A DNA stretch of 5,080 nucleotides, taken from positions 1 through 5,080 of the forward strand of contig JANXDN010000031.1 in assembly GCA_025058005.1 (NCBI GenBank), in the 5' to 3' direction. Below, piece after piece: positions 1 through 4,887 of this stretch (position 1 is its first letter; each line of letters opens with the position of its first letter). The notes under the pieces were generated by a model. It had not been told where the DNA came from. It worked only from the letters and a program-made list of their open reading frames with translations, and did not search any database. A program made the position numbers and the translations under genes. Source of the DNA: Candidatus Aenigmatarchaeota archaeon. GTDB lineage: Archaea; Aenigmatarchaeota; Aenigmatarchaeia; CG10238-14.

Positions 1-301
1 TTTCCCCTACTATTTCTCTTGCCAAAGCTGCACCATATCCTGAACCTGTGCCAACCTCCAAAAACTTTTCGCCTTTTTTGAGCATTAAGGCTTCATAAGT
101 AATAGCGTACATATGTGGAGCAGAAATGGTTTGTGCTGTAAATGGTGGTATGGGAAAAGGTTTATCTACATATGCGTATTTTCTATATTCCTTTGGCATA
201 AAAATTTCTCTTTTTACTTTCTTCATTGCTTTAATGATCGAAGGTGTCTTTAAATATCCTTCTTCTATTAACCTTTTAATGAGAGTTTCCTTTTCGCTCA
301 T
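1..301 (-). CDS. pcm: Protein-L-isoaspartate O-methyltransferase, N-terminal part (gene runs off the window)
   Basis: Repairs spontaneously damaged L-isoaspartyl residues in proteins by SAM-dependent methylation; a cytosolic protein-repair enzyme. On the minus strand an open frame runs from an ATG at 301-299 to the window edge, giving the first 100 residues of a protein usually a little over 200 long. The family signature TISAPHM is at about residues 58-64, with the catalytic Ser at 60. The SAM-binding glycine-rich loop LEVGTGSGYGAALA is at about 81-94. The preceding PFPIPPFTAQ stretch is also typical of the family. The start is well placed: the protein begins SEKETLIKRL, as family members do, and a TATA-like element is centred about 25 bp upstream, suggesting a leaderless mRNA. 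It is transcribed away from the ribosomal cluster. Identity is confident; only the C-terminal half is unseen. Confidence 0.95.
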   Translation of the reverse strand, partial: MSEKETLIKRLIEEGYLKTPSIIKAMKKVKREIFMPKEYRKYAYVDKPFPIPPFTAQTISAPHMYAITYEALMLKKGEKFLEVGTGSGYGAALAREIVGE

Positions 302-334
302 AAATTTAATATTTAAGCTAAATAATATTTCATC
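302..334. promoter_or_regulatory. Back-to-back promoters for pcm (minus) and rnp1 (plus)
   Basis: The whole gap between two divergent start codons is 33 bp and almost pure A/T. On the plus strand TTTAATATTT (305-314) is centred about 25 bp before the ATG at 335. On the minus strand AAATATTATT (330-321) is centred about 25 bp before the ATG at 301. Both distances are what archaeal TATA boxes need to start transcription at the first base of the codon, so both mRNAs are probably leaderless. An inverted repeat TATTTA-AGC-TAAATA (310-324) lies between the two boxes and overlaps both. Seen: sequence and spacing. Inferred: promoter function. Confidence 0.6.
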
Positions 335-619
335 ATGATGCCTATAACACCTAAAAATATAGTTAGACATGAATTAATAGGTTTGACTACAAGAGTAAAA
401 AGCGCAACAAATAAATATTTGACTAACATAAAAGGTTTGATTGTTAACGAAACCTATAATATGATAGAGGTTGAAACCAAAAAAAAGGTCGTAAAAGTAA
501 TGAAAAGGGGGACAATTTTTATATTTTATCTACCAAGTGGTAAAAGAGTTGAGGTCGATGGCAATCTATTAGTAGGCAGACCAGAAGATAGGATAAAGAA
601 AAAACTTCCTAGGTGGTAG
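335..619 (+). CDS. rnp1: Ribonuclease P protein component 1 (Rpp29/Pop4 family)
   Basis: Protein subunit of archaeal RNase P, which works with the RNase P RNA to remove 5' leaders from pre-tRNAs; it partners Rpp21 in the specificity half of the enzyme. The 94-residue length and sequence fit the archaeal Rpp29 family: an N-terminal NIVRHELIGL helix segment, then an Sm-like beta-barrel with IKGLIVNETYNMIEVET (about 33-49), a basic VVKVMKRGTIFIFYLP strand pair, and the C-terminal LLVGRPEDRIKKK motif. Two ATGs (335 and 338) are possible. The TATA spacing favours 335 and a leaderless start. In archaea rnp1 commonly sits just upstream of rps17, as here except for one intervening small gene. In this window it is the first gene of the cluster, not preceded by L29 and SUI1. 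Confidence 0.95.
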   Translation: MMPITPKNIVRHELIGLTTRVKSATNKYLTNIKGLIVNETYNMIEVETKKKVVKVMKRGTIFIFYLPSGKRVEVDGNLLVGRPEDRIKKKLPRW

Positions 620-620
620 A

Positions 621-830
621 ATGAATGAGAAAGAGCTTAGTGAAATAAAAATCAATCTAATGAAAAATAAAAAGTTTAGAGAAGAGTTATCTATTAACTT
701 GATAAGAGAAATCCTTGAAAATAACGAAATAAACATAAAAGAAAGTGAGGTAAATAAAAAAGTTAAAAGAATAGTTAAAGAGTTAATTGATATAAAGTTT
801 CAAGAACACAATATATGGATTGAAAATTGA
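621..830 (+). CDS. orfX: unrecognised 69-residue charged helical protein between rnp1 and rps17
   Basis: I do not recognise this protein. It starts at an ATG one base after the rnp1 stop, with a good ribosome binding site GGTGG (612-616) inside the end of rnp1. It ends at 830, 14 bases before rps17. The 69 residues have no Cys, no membrane segment and no signal peptide. They are about one third Lys/Arg/Glu/Asp in balanced proportion. Heptad-like leucines and isoleucines ([18 protein letters not shown] at about 19-36, then [13 protein letters not shown] at about 48-60) suggest two or three alpha helices and a small bundle. Base and codon use look like those of the neighbours. It does not resemble L29 or SUI1, the usual residents of this part of the operon. 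Its location and tight spacing suggest a role linked to RNase P or the ribosome, but that is inference only. Confidence 0.8.
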   Translation: MNEKELSEIKINLMKNKKFREELSINLIREILENNEINIKESEVNKKVKRIVKELIDIKFQEHNIWIEN

Positions 831-844
831 AGAGAGGAGTTAAT

Positions 845-1180
845 ATGCAAAAAGAGGCGAAAATAAGGGATATAGGTTATGATGTTAAACCACCAGAAGG
901 CGTTTGTAGCGATAAAAACTGCCCTTTTCATGGGAAACTACCCACTAGAGGAAAGATTTTGAAGGGAAAGGTAGTCTCAGATAAAATGCAAAATACCGTA
1001 ATAGTAAGAATAGATTACTTGCACTATATTCCAAAGTATGAAAGATATGAAAAGAGGAAAAGTAGAATACCTGCACACAATCCTTCTTGCATAAATGCTA
1101 AAAAGGATGATGTGGTGAAAATTGCTGAATGTAGACCGCTATCAAAAACAAAGGCTTTTGTAGTCATAGAAAAGATTTAA
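845..1180 (+). CDS. rps17: 30S ribosomal protein S17, archaeal type
   Basis: Small-subunit protein that binds 16S rRNA early in assembly. The 111 residues match archaeal S17 (S11 in eukaryotes): a GYDVKPP N-terminal segment, [12 protein letters not shown] (about 21-32), [15 protein letters not shown], and the nearly invariant [18 protein letters not shown] (about 58-75). The end is AHNPSC then [20 protein letters not shown] place the start at ATG 845, preceded by GGAG (836-839) at a 5-base spacing. An in-frame TTG at 827 overlaps the orfX stop and would add six residues, but it lacks a comparable site and gives an atypical N-terminus. It follows orfX by 14 bases and is separated from rpl14 by the only sizeable gap in the cluster. 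Confidence 0.97.
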   Translation: MQKEAKIRDIGYDVKPPEGVCSDKNCPFHGKLPTRGKILKGKVVSDKMQNTVIVRIDYLHYIPKYERYEKRKSRIPAHNPSCINAKKDDVVKIAECRPLSKTKAFVVIEKI

Positions 1181-1228
1181 TAAAATTTTTTAATTATATC
1201 TTACTTTAATTAAAGAGTTGTGTTTGCT
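1181..1228 (+). promoter_or_regulatory. Candidate internal terminator plus promoter before rpl14
   Basis: This 48-bp A/T-rich gap is the only real break inside the ribosomal cluster. Just after the rps17 stop a run of six T (1186-1191) resembles an archaeal T-tract terminator. It leads into TTTAATTATAT (1189-1199), a TATA-like element about 25 bp before the in-frame GTG at 1220 and about 35 bp before the ATG at 1229. A perfect 12-bp palindrome CTTTAATTAAAG sits at 1204-1215. No GGTGA-type ribosome binding site precedes rpl14, unlike most downstream genes, which fits a leaderless or very short-leader start from an internal promoter. Function is inferred. Confidence 0.4.
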
Positions 1229-1627
1229 ATGAAAGCTTTAAAGGCAAAGATTACAAGGGGTATACCTGTAAACTCTTTAATAGAGTGTGCAGATAATACA
1301 GGTGCAAAGGTACTTAATGTAATTGCTGTCCTAGGTTATAAAGGCGTAAAGAGAAGGATGCCTGCTTGCGGAGTAGGTGACATGATAGTATGCTCTGTAA
1401 GACAAGGGACAGTGAAATGGAGAAAACAGGTTGTTAAAGCTGTTGTGATAAGGCAGAAAAAAGAGTATAGAAGAAAAAGTGGTATAAGAATATGTTTTGA
1501 AGATAATGCCGCCGTGCTTGTAAACGACAAAGGCGAGCCTCTAGGCTCTCAGATAAAGGGACCTGTTGCAAGAGAAGCGGTGGAAAGATTTTCCATGATA
1601 GGAAAAATAGCAAATTTTATAGTGTGA
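1229..1627 (+). CDS. rpl14: 50S ribosomal protein L14, archaeal type
   Basis: Large-subunit protein at the subunit interface (uL14; L23 in eukaryotes), forming bridges to the small subunit. The 132 residues match the archaeal length and sequence. The N-terminal MKALKAKITRGIPV leads into CADNTGAK (about 20-27), then GVGDMIVCSVRQG. The L14 signature region spans about 86-116, with IRICFEDNAAVLVND and GPVAREAVERF. I chose ATG 1229 because archaeal homologues commonly begin MKALKAK. An in-frame GTG at 1220 would add three residues and cannot be excluded, since the TATA-like element at 1189-1199 would place a transcript start near it. There is no clear ribosome binding site. rpl24 follows by 6 bases. 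Confidence 0.97.
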   Translation: MKALKAKITRGIPVNSLIECADNTGAKVLNVIAVLGYKGVKRRMPACGVGDMIVCSVRQGTVKWRKQVVKAVVIRQKKEYRRKSGIRICFEDNAAVLVNDKGEPLGSQIKGPVAREAVERFSMIGKIANFIV

Positions 1628-1633
1628 TGTTTA

Positions 1634-2014
1634 ATGAAAGAATGGTCGCGTAAATGGAAAGCGAGCAAAAATCCAAAAAAACAAAGAAAATATAGATATA
1701 ACGCTCCTTTGCACATTAAAAGAAAGTTTTTGAGTGCCCATTTATCTAAGGAGCTTAGAAAAAAATATAAAAGAAGAGCTTTACCTCTTAGAAAGGGGGA
1801 TGAAGTAGTGGTTATGAGGGGAAAGTATAAAAAAATGAGTGGTAAAATAAGCAGGGTTGATTTGAAAGGGGGAAAGGTTTATATTGAGGGGATAACAAGA
1901 AAGAGGGTCGCTGGAACTGAAATTCCTGTAGCATTTGAACCAAGTAATTTGATGATTATAAATCTTTATGAAGATAAAATGAGATTAAAAGCAAAAAAGG
2001 TTGGGGTTAAATGA
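1634..2014 (+). CDS. rpl24: 50S ribosomal protein L24, archaeal type
   Basis: Large-subunit assembly-initiator protein (uL24; L26 in eukaryotes), which binds 23S rRNA near the exit tunnel. The 126 residues show a very basic N-terminal extension ending in PLHIKRKFLSAHLSKELRKKY (about 25-45), typical of archaeal and eukaryotic L24. A KOW motif at about 54-81 (KGDEVVVMRGKYKKMSGKIS) follows, then GKVYIEGITRKR and PSNLMIINL. ATG 1634 is preceded by GTGAT (1624-1628), which overlaps the rpl14 stop and could act as its ribosome binding site. The end overlaps the rps4e start by four bases (ATGA), implying translational coupling. Confidence 0.97.
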   Translation: MKEWSRKWKASKNPKKQRKYRYNAPLHIKRKFLSAHLSKELRKKYKRRALPLRKGDEVVVMRGKYKKMSGKISRVDLKGGKVYIEGITRKRVAGTEIPVAFEPSNLMIINLYEDKMRLKAKKVGVK

Positions 2015-2706
2015 GTCACATGAAAGCTTATAGCGCGCCAAAATTTTACAAAATCTCCCCAAAATCAAGACATTGGATAGTTAGACCTTTACCCGGTGCA
2101 CACAAAAAAGAGGAATCCATACCACTTGCAATAGTGATAAGAGATATCTTGAAAATGTGTGACACATTAAAAGATGCAAAGAAGATAATAACCTCTGGAG
2201 AAATATATGTAGATGGTAAAGTAAGAAAGGAATATAAATTTTCTGTGGGTTTAATGGATGTGATATCCTTTAAAACTTTGAAAAAACACTATCGTGTGAC
2301 GTTATCTTCATCCGGTTTGCGATTAATAGAAATACCTCAAAGTGAAGCAAACTTTAAACTTTGTAGGATAAACAGAAAGTTTCTATCGAAGGGGGGAAAG
2401 GTGTATTTGGGAACACATGATGGTAGAACTATCCTCGGAGATAGAAAATATAAAACTGGCGACTCGGTTCTCATAGAATTGCCCAAGCAAAAAATATTAG
2501 AGCATTTAAAAATGGAAAAGGGGAGTTTAGGCTTGATAACCGGTGGGCAGAATATAGGCAAATTTGTCAAAATAAAAGAAGTGATAACCACAAGAAGCAG
2601 AGAGCCAAATAAAGTGAGGTGTGAGCTTGAAAATAGGGAAATAGATGCTGTAAAGGATGATGTTTTTGTGGTAGGTAAAGATAAGCCAAAAATAAAGCTG
2701 GTGTGA
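2011..2706 (+). CDS. rps4e: 30S ribosomal protein S4e
   Basis: Small-subunit protein found only in archaea and eukaryotes. The 231 residues show, in order: an N-terminal S4e segment (about 1-37) with APKFYKI and RHWIVRPLPGAHKKEESIPL; an S4-type RNA-binding domain (about 38-100) with AKKIITSGEIYVDGK and YKFSVGLMDVIS; the central S4e domain; and a KOW-like loop (about 170-195) with KGSLGLITGGQNIGK. Length is slightly short for the family, mainly at the N-terminus. ATG 2011 overlaps the rpl24 stop; a second ATG at 2020 is possible. rpl5 follows four bases after the stop. The rpl24-rps4e-rpl5 order is the standard archaeal arrangement. Confidence 0.97.
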   Translation: MSHMKAYSAPKFYKISPKSRHWIVRPLPGAHKKEESIPLAIVIRDILKMCDTLKDAKKIITSGEIYVDGKVRKEYKFSVGLMDVISFKTLKKHYRVTLSSSGLRLIEIPQSEANFKLCRINRKFLSKGGKVYLGTHDGRTILGDRKYKTGDSVLIELPKQKILEHLKMEKGSLGLITGGQNIGKFVKIKEVITTRSREPNKVRCELENREIDAVKDDVFVVGKDKPKIKLV

Positions 2707-2710
2707 GTGT

Positions 2711-3211
2711 ATGAATTCCATGAAGAGAATAAGGATTGAAAAAGTTACGCTCAATATAGGGACAACAACAGATAAGGAAAAGTTAGAAAGGGCTGCAAAA
2801 CTATTAGAAAAGATTAGTGGAAGAAAGCCTATTATAACTAAGACGCGAAAAAGAAATACTTTCGGTATTGCTAGGGGCAGACCTATAGGAGTTAAAATTA
2901 CTTTAAGGGGAAAAGCTGCTGAAGAAATGTTAATGAGTGTGTTAAAAAGTGTTAAAAATACTTTAAAATCTTCACAAATAAATGGTGGTAATTTTTCTAT
3001 TGGTGTTAAAGAATATATCGATTTACCTGGGGTAAAATATGATCCTAATATAGGTGTTTTGGGTTTTGACTGTTGTGTTACATTGGAAAGGCCTGGTTAT
3101 AGAGTAAAGAAAAGAAAAATAAAAACTGCTAGAATAGGTAAAAGGCATTTAATTACTAAAGAAGAAACTATTGAATGGGTAAAAGCGTTGGGGGTGAAGA
3201 TAGTTGACTGA
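2711..3211 (+). CDS. rpl5: 50S ribosomal protein L5, archaeal type
   Basis: Large-subunit protein (uL5; L11 in eukaryotes) that forms the 5S RNP with 5S rRNA and L18 and contacts the P-site tRNA. The 166 residues match archaeal L5: IRIEKVTLNIG at about 7-17, LLEKISGRKPIITKTRKRNTFGIARGRPIGVKITLRG at about 31-67, then GNFSIGVKEYIDLPGVKYDP and CVTLERPGYRV at about 93-131. ATG 2711 has GTGTGA overlapping the rps4e stop just upstream. The 3' end contains GGGGGTGA (3190-3197), the ribosome binding site for orfY, whose TTG start lies inside the last codons of rpl5. Confidence 0.97.
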   Translation: MNSMKRIRIEKVTLNIGTTTDKEKLERAAKLLEKISGRKPIITKTRKRNTFGIARGRPIGVKITLRGKAAEEMLMSVLKSVKNTLKSSQINGGNFSIGVKEYIDLPGVKYDPNIGVLGFDCCVTLERPGYRVKKRKIKTARIGKRHLITKEETIEWVKALGVKIVD

Positions 3212-3383
3212 AGAATTATGGCCAACAATTATAACAACTAAAATGGGTGGGGTAATATTTAGAAAGGCTTTAATGGAAAACAACTGGTCGAAAGTATATG
3301 AAAATTTTGTTTATAGCCTTATAGAAAATGAAATAGAAAATGAGACGAGCTTGCTAAAAGTTTTTGGTAATATTGGTGGGTAG
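3204..3383 (+). CDS. orfY: unrecognised 59-residue protein with TTG start between rpl5 and rps14
   Basis: I do not recognise this protein, and in the usual archaeal order rpl5 is followed directly by rps14. The frame opens right after an in-frame TAG at 3201. Its TTG (3204-3206) lies 6 bases after a strong site, GGTGA (3193-3197, part of GGGGGTGA), and overlaps the rpl5 end by 8 bases. The next in-frame ATG (3243) would leave 46 residues with no such site. The protein begins [16 protein letters not shown]. It continues with a likely helical stretch (about 17-46) rich in Glu/Asn and aromatics ([20 protein letters not shown]) and ends in VFGNIGG. No Cys, signal peptide or membrane span is visible. 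Its end carries GGTGG, which serves rps14. The tight signals on both sides argue that it is translated. Confidence 0.7.
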   Translation: MTEELWPTIITTKMGGVIFRKALMENNWSKVYENFVYSLIENEIENETSLLKVFGNIGG

Positions 3384-3384
3384 A

Positions 3385-3528
3385 TTGCCGGCAAAATTTG
3401 GTAAAGGTAAAAGGATGTGTAGAAGATGTGGCACGCATAGAGGGATAATTAGAAAGTATGGTTTATATTATTGTAGGAGATGCATGAGAGAGGTTGCCAA
3501 AAGTATAGGATTTCAAAAATATAGTTGA
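3385..3528 (+). CDS. rps14: 30S ribosomal protein S14, zinc-ribbon type, TTG start
   Basis: Small-subunit head protein (uS14; S29 in eukaryotes). The 47 residues carry the zinc-binding CRRC and CRRC pairs (Cys at about 12, 15, 30, 33; spacing CxxC-14-CxxC), [18 protein letters not shown], and the C-terminal [13 protein letters not shown] typical of the archaeal protein. TTG (3385) is chosen because it gives the expected [10 protein letters not shown] beginning and lies 5 bases after GGTGG (3375-3379). The only in-frame ATG is at codon 11, right before the first zinc Cys, which would remove the rRNA-binding N-terminus. It is slightly shorter than usual. It follows orfY by one base and overlaps the peptidase ATG by one base. 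The gene expected next in most archaea, S8, is absent. Confidence 0.95.
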   Translation: MPAKFGKGKRMCRRCGTHRGIIRKYGLYYCRRCMREVAKSIGFQKYS

Positions 3529-4385
3529 TGAAAATGTTCGAATGGTTTTTGATTTTTGTTGCCTTAATAGGCTCTTTTATTGCAGGGATAATAGACTTGA
3601 AAACAACAGAAATTCCTGACGAAATTCCATATGTTATGGCGTTTATTGGCATACTCGTGCACATAATCCAGGCTATAATGTTGAAAAGTTATACACCGAT
3701 TTTGTATTCTTCCCTTGCAGGGTTAGGTTTTTTGGTATTCGGCTTCTTCATGTATTATACAGGTCAGTGGGGTGGGGGGGATGCAAAGCTTTTATCTGCT
3801 TTAGGTTTTTTGTTGCCCAACATTTCAAACAGCAAAACATACTTTCCGTTTTCTCTAAGTTTATTCTTTAATGTCTTTTTCGTAGGAGCGATTTACATGA
3901 TAATCTATGCTCTTGGATTATCTATAAAAGAGAAAAGGATTTGGGAGGAATTTTCACACGACTTGAAATCAAACATGGGTGTATTCTTAACATTCAATGC
4001 AGTAATAGCCTTGGTTTTGATGCTGTTTAACATGATTTTTTTAAGGTTTTTCATTACTTCAAGCTTTATCGAGCTCGTTTTAATTGAAATAAAAATTATT
4101 GGCTTTGTAATTTTGTTATTTTTTGTTTATCGATTTTCTAAAACAGTAGAAGAAACTGCTTTTAAAAAAAGGATACCTGTAAGCATGCTTAAAGAGGGTG
4201 ATGTGCTTCTAGAGTCAAAATTATGGGAAGGTTTAACAAAAGAAGAGGTAAAGAAAATAAAAAAATCAGGAGTAAAATATGTGTGGATAAAAGAAGGTGT
4301 GAGATTTGGTTTGGCTTTTCCGTTGGCTTTATTGTTTACTTTGTTTGTGGGGGATGGAATTCTACTGATTATTCACATGGTTTAA
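3528..4385 (+). CDS. Archaeal A24 prepilin peptidase (FlaK/EppA/PibD-like) with C-terminal archaeal domain
   Basis: Membrane aspartic protease that removes class III signal peptides from archaellins or type IV pilin-like proteins on the cytoplasmic side. About 285 residues with six or more hydrophobic spans. Both catalytic aspartates are visible: Asp at about 23 in IIDLKTTEIPDEIP, right after the first span, and Asp at about 85 in the GxGD-type motif WGGGDAKLLSALGFLLP. After the A24 core, a hydrophilic stretch (about 205-256) with IPVSMLKEGDVLLE and GLTKEEVKKIKKSGVKYVWIKEG, plus a last span, matches what I know of the archaeal A24 C-terminal domain (Arc_PepC type II). ATG 3528 overlaps the rps14 stop (TGATG). 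TTG 3525 and ATG 3534 are alternatives, and no clear ribosome binding site is seen, so translation may be coupled to rps14. Its actual pilin or archaellin substrate is not in the window. Confidence 0.92.
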   Translation: MKMFEWFLIFVALIGSFIAGIIDLKTTEIPDEIPYVMAFIGILVHIIQAIMLKSYTPILYSSLAGLGFLVFGFFMYYTGQWGGGDAKLLSALGFLLPNISNSKTYFPFSLSLFFNVFFVGAIYMIIYALGLSIKEKRIWEEFSHDLKSNMGVFLTFNAVIALVLMLFNMIFLRFFITSSFIELVLIEIKIIGFVILLFFVYRFSKTVEETAFKKRIPVSMLKEGDVLLESKLWEGLTKEEVKKIKKSGVKYVWIKEGVRFGLAFPLALLFTLFVGDGILLIIHMV

Positions 4386-4649
4386 ATAAACTCCTCTCAA
4401 AACAGCTCCATCTGCATAAACTCTTATTATTTTGACTCTCACTATGTCTCCAGGTCTTAAATTTAAAGGATTTTTATATATATTTTGGTGGCCTTCTGGC
4501 CTTTCTTCAACTACTCTATCGTTATAGAAACCATACGGCCATTTTAGACAAGGACTCCATCTATCATTCCCAAATTTTGTTTTTGTTGTTCCCTCTATCC
4601 TAACACATAAAACTTGACCTACATATCTTTCGGAAGGTGTGTCTTTCAT
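4362..4649 (-). CDS. Small TRAM-like OB-fold protein with internal insertion
   Basis: A 95-residue soluble protein, likely RNA-binding. The first strands (ERYVGQVLCVRIEG, about 7-20) and the last (LRPGDIVRVKIIRVYADGAVLRGVYL, about 64-89) look like the two halves of a TRAM or related OB-fold domain. Such domains occur alone in small archaeal proteins and fused to tRNA-modifying methyltransferases. Between the halves lies a roughly 40-residue segment rich in Trp, Tyr, Pro and charged residues (WSPCLKWPYGFYNDRVVEERPEG), longer than the corresponding loop of a minimal TRAM domain. ATG 4649 is the first start in the frame with sensible content. A TATA-like element about 27 bp upstream would give a leaderless mRNA. 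Its last 24 bases overlap the end of the peptidase gene on the other strand. The TRAM assignment is from pattern only; another OB fold is possible. Confidence 0.75.
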   Translation of the reverse strand: MKDTPSERYVGQVLCVRIEGTTKTKFGNDRWSPCLKWPYGFYNDRVVEERPEGHQNIYKNPLNLRPGDIVRVKIIRVYADGAVLRGVYLNHVNNQ

Positions 4650-4670
4650 TAATTTATAAAAACACGATAA

Positions 4671-4690
4671 CTATTTATTTTTTTCGCTTG
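4671..4690 (-). promoter_or_regulatory. Candidate promoter of the TRAM-like gene
   Basis: Read on the minus strand, GCGAAAA (a BRE-like purine-rich element) runs into AAAATAAATAG, a TATA-like box centred about 27 bp upstream of the ATG at 4649. The spacing fits a leaderless transcript. A second A/T element, TTTTTATAAATT (4662-4651), is too close to the ATG to serve unless translation begins further inside the gene. Confidence 0.4.
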
Positions 4691-4858
4691 TCAACTCCCC
4701 AAAAGAAAAATAAATCATATTTATCCTATTATAGCGGTATAATGAATGATTAGCAAACATGTTAAATAAACTAATGCTTTGACAACCATTTATATGTATT
4801 TATGGTAGTTTTTTAAAATAAGAAAATAATTAAATATTTTATGGAAAAAAACTAATTC

Positions 4859-4867
4859 TTTATATAA
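4859..4867 (+). promoter_or_regulatory. TATA box of the surface-protein gene
   Basis: TTTATATAA is a near-ideal archaeal TATA box. Its centre lies 25 bp before the ATG at 4888, so transcription would begin at or next to that codon. This supports a leaderless mRNA and helps fix the start of the following gene. Confidence 0.6.
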
Positions 4868-4887
4868 TAATTGTTCTTTGATGTTTG

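Larger units (their letters stand above)
4650..4887. other. AT-rich intergenic spacer with divergent promoters
   Basis: This stretch holds no open frame worth calling; the ATGs in it stop within a few codons. I see no tRNA, CRISPR repeat or mobile-element end. It contains candidate promoters at both ends, short A/T inverted repeats (4710-4724 and 4728-4743) and a second TATA-like TTTATATG near 4788-4795. It separates the minus-strand TRAM-like gene from the plus-strand surface-protein gene. Confidence 0.6.

Noticed and set aside
126..338. Plus-strand open frame of 70 codons
   Set aside because: It lies opposite the well-supported pcm gene and has no family resemblance; it is a shadow of pcm.
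621..830. orfX as a divergent L29 or SUI1, which usually sit near rnp1
   Set aside because: It lacks the L29 helical-hairpin pattern and any SUI1 motif, and it lies on the wrong side of rnp1 for either.
1336..1530. Minus-strand open frame inside rpl14
   Set aside because: Antisense to a clear ribosomal protein gene; low-complexity Thr/Leu/Phe composition typical of a shadow frame.
2337..2754. Two minus-strand open frames within rps4e and the rpl5 start
   Set aside because: Both are antisense to confident ribosomal genes, with no promoter or ribosome binding site noticed.
621..3383. orfX and orfY as paralogues of each other
   Set aside because: Both are small, Glu/Asn-rich and helical with a similar FRxxL stretch, but the match is too short and composition-driven to support common origin.
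3449..3664. Minus-strand open frame across rps14 and the peptidase start
   Set aside because: It overlaps two confidently identified genes and shows no recognisable motif.
4223..4435. Plus-strand open frame in another frame of the peptidase 3' end
   Set aside because: It overlaps the peptidase C-terminal domain and the convergent TRAM-like gene; its composition is that of a frame-shifted reading.
4710..4743. Inverted repeats ATAAAT-CAT-ATTTAT and ATTATA-GCGG-TATAAT
   Set aside because: Six-base A/T arms are expected by chance in such AT-rich DNA and are not tied to a gene end or start; they are not called as operator or terminator.
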